Shown piece by piece: positions 22,827 through 31,959 of a DNA stretch of 64,000 nucleotides. Position 1 is the stretch's first letter; each line of letters starts with the position of its first letter. This stretch comes from Enterobacter kobei (GTDB lineage Bacteria; Pseudomonadota; Gammaproteobacteria; Enterobacterales; Enterobacteriaceae), in contig NZ_CP017181.1 in the NCBI RefSeq assembly GCF_001729765.1, positions 4,526,001 to 4,590,000 of the forward strand, written 5' to 3'. Under the pieces are notes generated by a model. The model was not told the DNA's origin and did no database searches. It saw nothing but the letters and a program-made list of their open reading frames with translations. Position numbers and translations under genes: made by a program.

Positions 22827-23725
22827 GGGACCGGACTCACGGTGTGTTGATGGCCAAGCCAGCCTTCCCGGCCAGCCAGTTCATTACGGACAATTTTTCC
22901 CACAGGCAGGGTGCTGAGGTCGTCGGGCAGCAGCTCGCTCAACGGGCAGAATTCAATGCCCTCCTGAGCGGCCAGGGTCAGCAACGCATCGAAATCATGC
23001 TGATACGCAATCCCCTCTACTTCTGCATGGATGGTATACACCGGCGTACCCGTATCGCGATGCATACGGTCCAGAATATAACGATTAAATTCTTCCGCCT
23101 TCACCTCGCGTCCGACCACTTCATCCCAGGTGGGAAGCGTGACCGGAATTTGCACCGTACCGTAGTGATTTTCGCCTAACAGCGGCAAAAACGGCCCGGT
23201 TCCGCGGCAATCGCTGTTGTAGCGAAACGCAAAGGCTTCTTTGGCCTTTACGACCCGTTGATCCGCACGCCATCCTGCCACGGCGGAACAGCGCACGGGC
23301 TGACCGGTGATGGCCTCCAGCTCCAGCATTCCACGCTCAATTTCACGGGAGAGACGCGGGATATCCCAGACGCCTGCCCACGCCTGCCAGGCGTGATGAT
23401 CCCAGGCATGCAGGCCGACCTCATGCTGCTGCGCCGCCTCACGGATAACCGCTTCGTTACCCGCGCCGATGCGTCTACCGGGCCAGGCGGTGCCAGCCAG
23501 CAGAATATCCCAGCCGTAGAGAGATGCTGCGCGTGAGCGCAGCATTTTGAACAGAAATGCCGGTTTAATCAGACGCCATAAATGGCGTCCCATGTTGTCA
23601 GGCCCCACGCTGAAGAAGATGCTGGCACGCACGCCGTGCTTGTTCAGCAGTTCCAGCAGCCTGGGGACGCCGTTACGCGTTCCCCTGAAGGTGTCGACAT
23701 CAATGCGTAAACCGACTTTTTTCAT
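22823..23725 (-). CDS. arnD: 4-deoxy-4-formamido-L-arabinose-phosphoundecaprenol deformylase ArnD
   Basis: Polysaccharide-deacetylase-fold enzyme removing the formyl group from undecaprenyl-phosphate-Ara4FN, trapping the pathway before flipping. 300 residues (E. coli 296). The metal-binding motifs are IDVDTFRGT near the N-terminus and [10 protein letters not shown] in the middle. 4-nt overlaps with both arnA and arnT. Confidence 0.94.
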   Translation of the reverse strand: MKKVGLRIDVDTFRGTRNGVPRLLELLNKHGVRASIFFSVGPDNMGRHLWRLIKPAFLFKMLRSRAASLYGWDILLAGTAWPGRRIGAGNEAVIREAAQQHEVGLHAWDHHAWQAWAGVWDIPRLSREIERGMLELEAITGQPVRCSAVAGWRADQRVVKAKEAFAFRYNSDCRGTGPFLPLLGENHYGTVQIPVTLPTWDEVVGREVKAEEFNRYILDRMHRDTGTPVYTIHAEVEGIAYQHDFDALLTLAAQEGIEFCPLSELLPDDLSTLPVGKIVRNELAGREGWLGHQHTVSPVP

Positions 23726-25704
23726 GAGACCTGTTCCGACAGCTCCACGGTGCGCAGGAAGAAGTCGAGCGTCTCGTCAATGGTCTGCTCCATCTTCACC
23801 GTCGGCGTCCAGTTCAGGCAGCGCTTCGCATTGCGAATGCTCGGCTTACGGTGCTCAACGTCCTGGTAGCCTTTACCGTAGTAGCTGCTGCTTTCCACTT
23901 CGCGGAAACCGGCAAACGGTGGGAATTTATCGCGCAGCGGATGGCGCTCAAAGCTGGCCAGCAGCATCTCAGCCAGTTCGCGAATGCTCGCTTCGTTGTC
24001 AGGGTTCCCGATGTTGATGATTTGACCGTTGCAGCGGTTATCTTTGTTTTCGATGATGCGGAACAGCGCTTCGATACCGTCGCTGATATCCGTGAAGCAG
24101 CGTTTCTGTTTGCCGCCTTCAATAAGCTTAATCGGTGAGCCTTCCACCAGGTTCAGGATCAGCTGGGTGATCGCACGGGAGCTACCGATACGCGCCGCGT
24201 TCAGGTTATCCAGACGCGGGCCCATCCAGTTGAACGGACGGAACAGGGTAAAGCGCAGCCCCTCTTTCTCACCGTAGGCCCAAATCACGCGGTCCAGCAG
24301 CTGTTTGGAGACAGAGTAGATCCAGCGCTGTTTGTTGATCGGCCCGACCACCAGGTTAGAGGTGTCTTCGTCGAAGTTTTTGTCGGTACACATGCCGTAC
24401 ACTTCAGAGGTGGACGGGAAGATGATGCGCTTGTCGTATTTCACGCAGTCGCGAATGATCTTCAGGTTCTCCTCGAAGTCCAGCTCGAACACGCGCAGCG
24501 GGTTACGGGTGTACTCAATAGGCGTGGCGATGGCGACCAGCGGCAGTACCACGTCACATTTTTTAATGTGGTATTCAATCCACTCGGAATGGATGCTGAT
24601 ATCCCCTTCCACGAAGTGGAAGCGTGGGTTGTCGAGGAAACGACTGATCGCATCCGCGCCAATATCCAGGCCATAGATTTCGTAGTTATCGTCTTTGAGC
24701 AGGCGTTCAGTCAGATGGTTACCGATAAAGCCGTTTACGCCGAGGATCAGCACGCGGGTACGGCGTTTAACGGCAACCACCGGGGCGCTTGTGATCAGCG
24801 CCCCGGCGACCAGACCCAGAGACTGGGCCAGCTGCGTGCCCTGCACGTAAAGACCGCTGTCGGTTTGCCCGGTAATAATCTCCAGCGCCTGCTCGCCGCA
24901 GCTCACAATCAGCGGTGAGACGGAGACAACGGTGCCCGGTTTTGCCGCCGGGATGTCGTCGCGCACGCGGGATTTCCAGACGATAAACTTGCTCACGCCC
25001 GCAAAGCTGTATGCCCCCGGCCATGGGTCGGTCACGGCGCGCACCAGGTTGTGAAGCTGGCGAGCAGGTTGGTTCCAGTCCAGACGACCATCCTCCGGCG
25101 TGCGGCGACCGAAGGTACTTGCTTTGCTCTCATCCTGCGCGGTCTCGCTGAAGGTGCCGTTCAGGATAGCTGGCAGCGCGTCGCGCAGCAGGCTTTGTGC
25201 CACGGTGCAAAGTTTCTGGTGCAGCTGCAGCGCCGTTTCATCCGCATCGATTGCCACGCGGTGCTGGGCAATGATGGCCCCCGCATCCGCACGGTGGACC
25301 ATCCGGTGCAGGGTCACGCCCGTTTCCGTTTCGCCGTTCACCAGCACCCAGTTCAGCGGCGCGCGCCCACGGTAGGCTGGCAGCAGTGAGCCGTGAAGGT
25401 TAAATGCTCCTTTTGCGGCCAGGCCGAGGATCTCGTCGCAGATCAGGTTGCGATAGTAAAACGAGAAGATGACATCAGGGGCAAGCGCGCGGATGCGCTC
25501 CACCCACAGCGGATGGTTCACGTCGTCCGGGGCATAAACCGGAATCCCCCGCTCGGCGGCGATGCGCGCCACTGAGCTGAAAAAGTGATTTTCGCCCGCC
25601 GTGTCCGGATGGGTAAAGATTGCCGCAATGTCATAGCCCGCTTCCAGCAGGGCCAGCGTGCCCGTGCAACCCATATCGTGATAGGCAAATACAACAGCTT
25701 TCAT
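23722..25704 (-). CDS. arnA: Bifunctional UDP-Ara4N formyltransferase / UDP-glucuronate decarboxylase ArnA
   Basis: 660 residues with two domains. Residues 1 to about 300 form the 10-formyl-THF-dependent formyltransferase, with Asn102, His104 ([13 protein letters not shown]) and Asp140 visible. Residues about 315-660 form the NAD-dependent oxidative decarboxylase of UDP-glucuronate, with [10 protein letters not shown], the STSEVYG motif and the [18 protein letters not shown] segment. It starts and ends in 4-nt overlaps with arnC and arnD. Confidence 0.96.
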   Translation of the reverse strand: MKAVVFAYHDMGCTGTLALLEAGYDIAAIFTHPDTAGENHFFSSVARIAAERGIPVYAPDDVNHPLWVERIRALAPDVIFSFYYRNLICDEILGLAAKGAFNLHGSLLPAYRGRAPLNWVLVNGETETGVTLHRMVHRADAGAIIAQHRVAIDADETALQLHQKLCTVAQSLLRDALPAILNGTFSETAQDESKASTFGRRTPEDGRLDWNQPARQLHNLVRAVTDPWPGAYSFAGVSKFIVWKSRVRDDIPAAKPGTVVSVSPLIVSCGEQALEIITGQTDSGLYVQGTQLAQSLGLVAGALITSAPVVAVKRRTRVLILGVNGFIGNHLTERLLKDDNYEIYGLDIGADAISRFLDNPRFHFVEGDISIHSEWIEYHIKKCDVVLPLVAIATPIEYTRNPLRVFELDFEENLKIIRDCVKYDKRIIFPSTSEVYGMCTDKNFDEDTSNLVVGPINKQRWIYSVSKQLLDRVIWAYGEKEGLRFTLFRPFNWMGPRLDNLNAARIGSSRAITQLILNLVEGSPIKLIEGGKQKRCFTDISDGIEALFRIIENKDNRCNGQIINIGNPDNEASIRELAEMLLASFERHPLRDKFPPFAGFREVESSSYYGKGYQDVEHRKPSIRNAKRCLNWTPTVKMEQTIDETLDFFLRTVELSEQVS

Positions 25705-26684
25705 GGGTGGATTTCCTCTTGAGATGCTTTGTGTTCCTGACGGACAACACGTTGAATAAAGTAGCGCGGACGTGCGCGGACATCGTTATAAATTCGGCCA
25801 ATGTATTCACCGAGCAGGCCCATGCCGACAAACTGGGCACCGATGAACATAAACAGCACGGCAAAAAGCATGAAGACCCCTTCAGCCGCCCACTGCGGGC
25901 CAAAGACCAGCCGCAGCACCACCAGCAGGACGGAGAGCGCGAACCCCGCCAGCGCGATGATGCTGCCGAAAACGCTCAGCAGACGCAGTGGCGTGGTGGT
26001 CAGGCAGGTGATAAGGTCGTACATCAGGTTGATGAGACGCATGAAGCTGTACTTCGATTCCCCGTGCTCACGCTCGGCATGCAGGACCGGGATTTCCGTT
26101 GCCTTACGGGCGAACGTATTAGCGAGGATTGGAATAAACGTGCTGCGCTCGTGGCAATGCAGCATGGCGTCGACAATATGACGGCGGTAGGCGCGCAGCA
26201 TGCAGCCGTAATCGCCCATCGCTTTACCGGTCGTACGCTGGATAAGACGGTTGATAGTGCGTGAGGCCAGCTTGCGGAACAGGCTGTCCTGACGGTTCTG
26301 ACGCACCGTGCCGACCACGTCATAGCCTTCATCGGCTTTCGCCACCAGGCGTGGGATCTCCTCCGGCGGGTTTTGCAGATCCGCGTCCAGAGTGATGATC
26401 AGATCGCCCGTAACGTGGCTAAATCCGGCCATGATCGCCGAGTGCTGGCCGTAGTTACGGTTCAGCAGCACGGCAACAATATGGCTGCCTTCAGCCTGGG
26501 CAGCATCGGTCAGCATCATTGCGGAGTCATCGCTACTGCCATCGTCCACCAGCAAAATTTCATACGCTTTGCCCAGCGTCTCGCAGGCGGCCGTCGTGCG
26601 GCGAATCAGTTCAGGCAGGCTCTCCTGTTCGTTATAAACAGGAATGACGACGGAAACTTTTTGTACGGGTGGTGCACTGAACAT
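25701..26684 (-). CDS. arnC: Undecaprenyl-phosphate 4-deoxy-4-formamido-L-arabinose transferase ArnC
   Basis: GT2 enzyme attaching Ara4FN to undecaprenyl phosphate on the cytoplasmic face. 327 residues from [15 protein letters not shown]. This start has AGGA upstream and lies 1 bp after the arnB stop, while an ATG 54 bp earlier would sit inside arnB. Motifs [23 protein letters not shown] and [11 protein letters not shown] are intact. Two C-terminal helices anchor it ([20 protein letters not shown] and [20 protein letters not shown]). Confidence 0.95.
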   Translation of the reverse strand: MFSAPPVQKVSVVIPVYNEQESLPELIRRTTAACETLGKAYEILLVDDGSSDDSAMMLTDAAQAEGSHIVAVLLNRNYGQHSAIMAGFSHVTGDLIITLDADLQNPPEEIPRLVAKADEGYDVVGTVRQNRQDSLFRKLASRTINRLIQRTTGKAMGDYGCMLRAYRRHIVDAMLHCHERSTFIPILANTFARKATEIPVLHAEREHGESKYSFMRLINLMYDLITCLTTTPLRLLSVFGSIIALAGFALSVLLVVLRLVFGPQWAAEGVFMLFAVLFMFIGAQFVGMGLLGEYIGRIYNDVRARPRYFIQRVVRQEHKASQEEIHP

Positions 26685-26685
26685 A

Positions 26686-27825
26686 TCAATGTCCTGCAAG
26701 CTGATGGAGCGCGGTAATGACGCGGGTTGTGTCGTCATGAGTCATGTCCGGAAAAAGAGGGAGAGAACAAATACGCGCGCTATTCCATTCCGAATTCGGG
26801 AGCGATACATCAGGAAAACGCTCGCGGTAGTATTTTTGAGTGTGCGCCGCGCGGAAGTGCAGGCCGGTACCAATGCCCTTCTCCTTCAGCGCCGCCATCA
26901 GGTTATCGCGTGAAATCCCACAGCGGGCTTCATCAACGCGAATAATAAACAGGTGCCAGGCGTGAACGTGCGGCCATGCCGGGATGGTCAGCGGCTGGAA
27001 CGGCGTATCGGCCAGCTCCCGCAGATAGCGTTGCGCGATTTCCTCACGGCGTTTGTTGGCCTCTTTTAATTTGCCCAACTGCACCAGCGCCAGCGCGGCG
27101 TTAATATCCGCCAGGTTGTATTTATAGCCCGGCGAGATCACTTCAGCCTGCGGTGCACGACCGTGCGTCTGGCGGTCATAGGCATCCACCCCCAGGCCGT
27201 GGAATTTCAGACTGCGGATCCGCGCAGCAAGCTGAGCGTTATCCGTGACAACTAAACCGCCTTCTGCAGAGGTCATATTTTTAATGGCGTGGAAGGAAAA
27301 AATCGCCGTCCCTTTCCAGCCCACATGGCGGTTCTTGTAATAGGTTCCGGCGGCATGGGCAGCATCTTCAATAACGGGAATACCGTGACGTTCGCCAATG
27401 GCATGAATCGCGTCGATGTCACACGGTGCGCCAGCATAATGGACGGGGATAATGGCTTTAGTACGCGAGGTTATCGCCGCTTCAACGGCGTCAGGCGTCA
27501 CCATCAACGTGTCGTTGTCCACATCAATCATCACCGGTGTGGCACCCAGCAACACGATCATATTTAGCGTGGAAACCCAGGTCTGGGAGGGGGTGATCAC
27601 TTCATCGCCGGGGCCAATATTCAGCGCCATCAGCGTGACATGCATGCCCGCGGTGGCAGAACAGACGGCAATCGCATGCTGATTGCCCGTCAGATGACAA
27701 AATGCCTCTTCAAGCTCCTGATTTTTAGGCCCCGTGGTGATCCAGCCCGACATCAAAACGTCCTGAACCGCCGCCATTTCTTCGGCACCCATTGAGGGTC
27801 GCGAAAAGGGCAGAAAATCACTCAT
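26686..27825 (-). CDS. arnB: UDP-4-amino-4-deoxy-L-arabinose--oxoglutarate aminotransferase ArnB
   Basis: PLP-dependent DegT/DnrJ aminotransferase making UDP-Ara4N from the 4-keto sugar with glutamate. 379 residues as in E. coli. The Schiff-base Lys182 lies in [14 protein letters not shown], and EDAAHAAG (about 153-160) binds PLP. AAGGAAA precedes the ATG. It is the first gene of arnBCADTEF, with a PmrA-box match about 105 bp upstream. Confidence 0.96.
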   Translation of the reverse strand: MSDFLPFSRPSMGAEEMAAVQDVLMSGWITTGPKNQELEEAFCHLTGNQHAIAVCSATAGMHVTLMALNIGPGDEVITPSQTWVSTLNMIVLLGATPVMIDVDNDTLMVTPDAVEAAITSRTKAIIPVHYAGAPCDIDAIHAIGERHGIPVIEDAAHAAGTYYKNRHVGWKGTAIFSFHAIKNMTSAEGGLVVTDNAQLAARIRSLKFHGLGVDAYDRQTHGRAPQAEVISPGYKYNLADINAALALVQLGKLKEANKRREEIAQRYLRELADTPFQPLTIPAWPHVHAWHLFIIRVDEARCGISRDNLMAALKEKGIGTGLHFRAAHTQKYYRERFPDVSLPNSEWNSARICSLPLFPDMTHDDTTRVITALHQLAGH

Positions 27826-27928
27826 TATTAATTTCCTTGCAATAAAAATGGCACGTTTTTGATATTAACCAAATGCCGGTCCGTTTATTTCAACGAACCA
27901 TAAACTCATATCAAAATAGCTTTCATTT

Positions 27929-27945
27929 CTTAGGGAAAAATTAAG
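27929..27945 (-). promoter_or_regulatory. PmrA (BasR) box upstream of arnB
   Basis: On the minus strand the sequence is CTTAAT, five bases, CCTAAG. The PmrA consensus is YTTAAK-N5-YTTAAK, so there is one mismatch with exact spacing. It points toward arnB, as in Salmonella and E. coli, where PmrA activates this operon. Confidence 0.65.
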
Positions 27946-28074
27946 ACAACGTTTATAACGTTATAGAACTACTAGCAGACACTTTAAAAACAACAAGTTA
28001 AATTAATATTAAATATTTTTTATTGTGACCTTCACAACGTTTTGCCAGGAAATGATTTAAACCAAACATCAACA

Positions 28075-28120
28075 AACAAAAAAAATCCCGGCCATTTCAA
28101 AATAATATGAAATAGCCGGG
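28075..28120 (-). terminator. Terminator of padC
   Basis: On the minus strand CCCGGCTATTTCA pairs with TGAAATGGCCGGG (one mismatch) around an AT loop, followed by A and a run of T. It starts about 29 bp after the padC stop. Confidence 0.85.
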
Positions 28121-28148
28121 AACTTTTCTTTTTAGTTAATTGTCGCGC

Positions 28149-28655
28149 TTATTTTAAGTTTTCTGGAAAGTTTTCAGGTAACTCGCTGGCCGCACAGGCA
28201 ATCACGCTGTCATCATTTGGACCACAGTCGCGCACAAAGGTGATTGTCGCGAATTCATCAATCACTTCTGTGGGATATGCCGGACCGGCATCGCGATAGC
28301 TATTCATCAGCGGAATATGATCGTTCTGGAAACAGACGGTTTTTTCCGGATTGTTCATTACCCAGCGCGGGAAGAAGATGGTGCCGTGGAACAGGTTGTC
28401 GCCCAGGTTAACAATCAGGCTCACGTCAGTACCGGTTGGCTCTGTCCAGGAGATTTTATAGATGCTCTCCCCGACGCGAACGATATACGCCTGCTGATCT
28501 TTTACCCAACGGTTTCCGACCAGGCCGCTGTGAATACGGTAGTCGAGGGTGTTTTCATTTTTGACGTAAATCTCGTAGTTCCAGCCGTTATCGTAGGTAT
28601 AAACCAGATGTTTGCCAACGAAGCCGCTTAAGTCATGTTTGTCGAAGTTGCTCAT
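28149..28655 (-). CDS. padC: Phenolic acid decarboxylase PadC
   Basis: Cofactor-free decarboxylase turning ferulate, p-coumarate and caffeate into 4-vinyl derivatives, a detoxification of plant phenolics. 168 residues, the size of the PAD family (PF05870). The family core VGKHLVYTYDNGWNYEIYVK, the SGLVGNRWV segment and YKISWTEPTGTDVSL, which carries the catalytic Glu, are visible. Divergent from a LysR gene over 99 bp containing two dyads, the usual arrangement for a phenolic-acid-inducible decarboxylase. Absent from this site in E. coli. Confidence 0.92.
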   Translation of the reverse strand: MSNFDKHDLSGFVGKHLVYTYDNGWNYEIYVKNENTLDYRIHSGLVGNRWVKDQQAYIVRVGESIYKISWTEPTGTDVSLIVNLGDNLFHGTIFFPRWVMNNPEKTVCFQNDHIPLMNSYRDAGPAYPTEVIDEFATITFVRDCGPNDDSVIACAASELPENFPENLK

Positions 28656-28720
28656 GATGTGTCTCCTTTGTTTTGATGAACGTATCGTACCCCTTCAAAA
28701 AATGAATGAATAACGCTATG

Positions 28721-28741
28721 TTTGAATCAAATTAATTCAAA
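28721..28741. promoter_or_regulatory. Putative LysR-type operator between padC and its regulator
   Basis: TTTGAAT and ATTCAAA form a perfect 7-bp dyad separated by 7 bp, containing the T-N11-A pattern of LysR sites. A second partial dyad (TTCA-N5-TGAA) lies at 28694-28706, nearer padC. It fits binding of the divergent LysR protein to control padC and itself. Confidence 0.5.
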
Positions 28742-28754
28742 AATTAGATATGTC

Positions 28755-29636
28755 ATGCATAAAACAACTCTTGAACAGTGGTCACTCCTGGAAAAAGTGG
28801 TCGAGGCCGGGAGTTTTGCCAAAGCGGCAGAACAGACACACCGCAGCCAGTCTTCCGTCAGTTACAACCTCTCTTTACTCCAGGAGCGCCTGGGCATTGC
28901 GCTGCTGGTGGTGGAAGGGAGACGGGCAGTCCTCACGCCCGCAGGAGAATTATTGCTGAATCAGGTAAAACCGCTGCTGAAAGCGTTCTCTTATGTTGAG
29001 ACGCGCGCCGCGACGCTGCAAAGCGGCATGCGCACCCGAGTCGATCTGATCGTAGACAGTATTTTTCCCCGCCGCAGGCTGTTCGCGATTTTAAGACAAT
29101 TCCAGCAACGGTATCCGCAAACCCAGGTGCGCCTTACCGAGGTGCTGGAAAATAGCCGCGCGGACACGATAAACGACGAAGCGGACGTAATGGTCCTGAC
29201 CCGCCGCCAGGACATTACCGGGCTTGGCGAGTGGCTGATGAATATCGACTTTGTCGCCGTGGCGCATTACCAGCATCCGCTCTTTTGTCTTGATGCACCG
29301 CTTAATGATGAGATGCTGCGCCCGTGGCCGCTTATCCAGATTGCGGACAGCCAGAACGCCGCGCGGGCTGCCGGCGAGTCGTGGACGTTCTCCACCATTG
29401 ATGCTGCCATAGAGGCGGTTGTCTCTCAGGTCGGCTACGGCTGGCTGCCAGAGGAACGCATCCAGCCCCTGCTGGAGCGAGGCTTACTGAAAATCCTTCC
29501 GCTGAACCACGGTGTCCGCCGGGCCACGCCGCTGCATTTGATCGTGAAACGTACCCTCGCCCCGCTGGATGAGCAGGTTGAAACCCTGCTGCGCCTTTTT
29601 AGCCAGGAGCCGTCATCACCACCTGCTACGCTTTAA
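28755..29636 (+). CDS. LysR-family regulator, divergent from padC
   Basis: 293 residues. The winged helix-turn-helix occupies about 1-62 (VEAGSFAKAAEQTHRSQSSV) and the substrate-binding domain the rest. The ATG at 28755 is chosen; an in-frame TTG 33 bp upstream would place the start inside the dyad operator. By position it is the likely regulator of padC, responding to phenolic acids; this is inference. The SDR gene follows by 32 bp, probably co-transcribed. Confidence 0.85.
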   Translation: MHKTTLEQWSLLEKVVEAGSFAKAAEQTHRSQSSVSYNLSLLQERLGIALLVVEGRRAVLTPAGELLLNQVKPLLKAFSYVETRAATLQSGMRTRVDLIVDSIFPRRRLFAILRQFQQRYPQTQVRLTEVLENSRADTINDEADVMVLTRRQDITGLGEWLMNIDFVAVAHYQHPLFCLDAPLNDEMLRPWPLIQIADSQNAARAAGESWTFSTIDAAIEAVVSQVGYGWLPEERIQPLLERGLLKILPLNHGVRRATPLHLIVKRTLAPLDEQVETLLRLFSQEPSSPPATL

Positions 29637-29668
29637 GGTCCGAACGCTAAAACGATAAGGAGCAGAAG

Positions 29669-30463
29669 ATGAAAATCGACTTTGCGGGGAAAGTGGCGCT
29701 GGTGACTGCCTCAACCGGCGGTATCGGGTTCGCCATTGCCAGAGGCCTGGCGGAAAGCGGCGCGGAAGTGATCGTGAATGGCCGCAGCATCGACTCGGTG
29801 AACAAGGGTATTCAGCAGTTACAGCAGGTTGTACCCGGCGTACAGGTGCGTGCCGCCATTGCCGATCTCAGTACGGCAGAAGGGGTGGAGTCGCTGCTGA
29901 AGGTCGCAAGTGATGTCGATATTCTGGTGAACAACGCCGGAATTTACGGCCCGCAGGACTTCTATAGCACCGACGATGAAACCTGGGAGCGTTACTGGCA
30001 GACCAACGTGATGTCCGGCGTGCGTCTTTCCCGCGCTCTGCTGCCAGGCATGGTGAAAAAAGGCTGGGGACGGGTGGTGTTTATCTCTTCCGAATCGGCA
30101 TGCAATATTCCGGCGGATATGATCCACTACGGGGTGACCAAAACGGCACAGCTCTCGCTCGCGCGCGGGCTGGCGAAGTTCGTGGCGGGAAGCGGCGTGA
30201 CGGTGAACAGCGTACTGCCGGGGCCCACCCTGTCGGACGGTTTCGCTGAAATGATGAAAGATGAAATCGAGAAAACCGGGAAATCGCTGGAGCAGCTGGC
30301 GAAAGAATTTGTCATGGCCAACCGCCCCAGCTCGGTTATCCAGCGTGCGGCCACGGTAGAAGAGGTGGCCAATATGGTGATTTATGTCTGTTCGCCTCAG
30401 GCCTCCGCCACCTCGGGCGCAGCGTTGCGCGTTGACGGTGGCGTGGTGGATGACATCATCTGA
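29669..30463 (+). CDS. Short-chain dehydrogenase/reductase
   Basis: 264-residue SDR with Rossmann motif TASTGGIG, NNAG at about residue 90 and a catalytic Tyr-Lys in YGVTK. AAGGAGC Shine-Dalgarno 8 bp before ATG. The substrate is unknown. Its place behind the padC-linked LysR gene suggests a role with aromatic or aldehyde compounds, which the sequence does not prove. Convergent with the NlpC/P60 gene, 5 bp between stop codons. Confidence 0.85.
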   Translation: MKIDFAGKVALVTASTGGIGFAIARGLAESGAEVIVNGRSIDSVNKGIQQLQQVVPGVQVRAAIADLSTAEGVESLLKVASDVDILVNNAGIYGPQDFYSTDDETWERYWQTNVMSGVRLSRALLPGMVKKGWGRVVFISSESACNIPADMIHYGVTKTAQLSLARGLAKFVAGSGVTVNSVLPGPTLSDGFAEMMKDEIEKTGKSLEQLAKEFVMANRPSSVIQRAATVEEVANMVIYVCSPQASATSGAALRVDGGVVDDII

Positions 30464-30468
30464 TCCCG

Positions 30469-30996
30469 TTACGCCGCACTGCCCGTCACGCGGCGGGCCG
30501 TGATGTAATGTGCTTGCCAGTAGTCATCGGTCAGGGTTGACACCGTCACCCCCTGGCTGCTGGAGGCGTGAATAAACCGGTTGTCACCGATGTAGACACC
30601 GACATGCTTTCGGTTTGGCCCCGTCTGGAAGAAGACCAGGTCGCCGGCCTTAAGACGGTACTGCGCCACCTGCACGCCGCGATGGATTTGCTCGCTGGTC
30701 GTGCGCGGCAAATTAAGATTCGCCGCATCGCTGAACAGGTGCTGCATCAGTGCAGAGCAATCCACGCCGCGGTGGCTCGTGCCGCCCCACTGATACTGGG
30801 TTCCCTTCCACTTCTGGTATTGATCGAGAATGCGCGAGCGCAGCGGGCCCGTTTCCTGATGAAACAGCGCCGATTTCGCGGGTGATTCCGCAAACGCAGA
30901 ATTCATCGAGATCATCGATGCAGGCAGTTGAAAACTCATTGCAGAAAACGAAGCAAAACTGAGTGTGAGGATTGAAATAAGCGATCTTAACGTCAT
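30469..30996 (-). CDS. Exported NlpC/P60 peptidoglycan endopeptidase
   Basis: 175 residues. A cleavable signal peptide (about 1-36, ending SAFA) lacks a lipobox, so the protein is periplasmic rather than a lipoprotein. The NlpC/P60 (C40) domain has catalytic Cys80 in HRGVDCSALM, His131 in RKHVGVYIGD and His143 in FIHAS. Related to Spr/MepS and NlpC but a separate paralogue. It likely cleaves gamma-D-Glu-meso-DAP or D-Ala-DAP bonds; specificity is not known. Confidence 0.88.
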   Translation of the reverse strand: MTLRSLISILTLSFASFSAMSFQLPASMISMNSAFAESPAKSALFHQETGPLRSRILDQYQKWKGTQYQWGGTSHRGVDCSALMQHLFSDAANLNLPRTTSEQIHRGVQVAQYRLKAGDLVFFQTGPNRKHVGVYIGDNRFIHASSSQGVTVSTLTDDYWQAHYITARRVTGSAA

Positions 30997-31122
30997 ATCA
31001 AAAATTGTGGCTTTGAGTGAATTTTTCCTTACGCGTGGGGGCCAATGTTCCCCCGAAATATCTTTCGATGTGGCGATAATATAGACAGTTCATTTTTTCA
31101 CCAACGACTATCGAGGCCAAAA

Positions 31123-31173
31123 ATGGACTCACTTTTAGATCGCAAGATCGTGAAAAAAAGAGTGGTGATGTAA
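31123..31173 (+). CDS. Possible 16-residue small protein
   Basis: ATG at 31123 follows a GAGG six bases upstream and reads MDSLLDRKIVKKRVVM to a TAA at 31171. It lies in the 240-bp gap between the NlpC/P60 and HAD genes, and its middle overlaps an imperfect hairpin (GATCGCAAGATC). Either a leader-type small ORF or chance; no homologue recalled. Confidence 0.2.
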   Translation: MDSLLDRKIVKKRVVM

Positions 31174-31236
31174 GGACTGTTCAGATAAAGCAGGTAAACT
31201 GATCCGCAGAATGTGTATTTCAGCTAAGACGTATTT

Positions 31237-31899
31237 ATGACCAATATGATTGCCGACGAGACGGTGGCTAAATCCAGCGTGCTCTCTGTCTTTGATTTTG
31301 ATGGGACACTAACGCACCACGATAGCTTTATCCCTTTCCTGCGTTTTGCCTTTGGGAAACGCTACTTCGCAGGCCGCCTGGTGCGCATGGCGTTACCTAC
31401 GCTGCACTGCGTTCGCCGCAAGCTGACCCGGGATGAGCTCAAGGAAGTGCTGATCAAAACATTCCTGACGGGAGTGGATGAGCACTGGCTGCGCCAGCAG
31501 GCGGAAGCATTTTGCGAAAAATACTGGAACAAGCTGATGCGCCCCGAAGGGGTTCTGGCCGTGGCGGCGGAGGTGAATTCCGGTGCGGAGGTGACGATCT
31601 GTTCTGCCTCTCCGGCGCTGGTGCTTCAGCCCTGGGCGGATAAGCTCGGTATTAAGCTGATTGGCACCCAGCTGGAAGTGAAAGACGGCAAGCTGACAGG
31701 ACGCATCACCGGCAATAACTGCCGCTGTGCCCAGAAAGTCGCAAGACTGGAAAAAGTGTATGGCGATCTGAAGGCCTATCACCTGCGCGCCTGGGGAGAT
31801 ACCCGCGGCGACCACGAGCTGCTGGCCGCGGCGCAGGATCCTCACTGGCGGCATTTCCACCACCCGCGCAAGCGCCGGAATTCGCCGATTAAGGGTTAG
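31237..31899 (+). CDS. HAD-IB family phosphatase
   Basis: 220 residues. HAD motif I is FDFDGTLT (nucleophile Asp20, acid Asp22), motif II is TICSAS, and the acidic motif is WGDTRGDHELL. The overall layout matches the SerB/PgpC-like HAD-IB subfamily (TIGR01490 type), with a helical cap at about 40-100. The substrate is unknown; phosphatidylglycerophosphate or a phosphoserine-like compound are possible by family. Convergent with terC, a dispersed repeat between them. Confidence 0.85.
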   Translation: MTNMIADETVAKSSVLSVFDFDGTLTHHDSFIPFLRFAFGKRYFAGRLVRMALPTLHCVRRKLTRDELKEVLIKTFLTGVDEHWLRQQAEAFCEKYWNKLMRPEGVLAVAAEVNSGAEVTICSASPALVLQPWADKLGIKLIGTQLEVKDGKLTGRITGNNCRCAQKVARLEKVYGDLKAYHLRAWGDTRGDHELLAAAQDPHWRHFHHPRKRRNSPIKG

Positions 31900-31900
31900 G

Positions 31901-31948
31901 TGCGGTCTGGTGCCCTCACCCCAGCCCTCTCCCACGGGGAGAGGGAGA
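31901..31948. repeat. Dispersed palindromic repeat, CCCTCACCC family
   Basis: TGCGGTCTGGTGCCCTCACC followed by a CCCTCTCCCACGGGGAGAGGG hairpin. Between the convergent HAD and terC genes, starting 2 bp after the HAD stop. Confidence 0.75.
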
Positions 31949-31959
31949 AAGGCAAAGCA

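Larger units (their letters stand above)
27826..28148. other. AT-rich intergenic region between arnB and padC
   Basis: 323 bp without a convincing gene. It holds the arnB leader, a PmrA-box match at 27929-27945 and the padC terminator at 28075-28120. The AT-rich stretch 27950-28075 shows nothing further that can be named. Confidence 0.7.

Noticed and set aside
28722..28754. TTG start adding 11 residues to the padC-linked LysR protein
   Set aside because: It lies within the dyad operator, has no Shine-Dalgarno, and the ATG at 28755 gives the usual LysR N-terminus.
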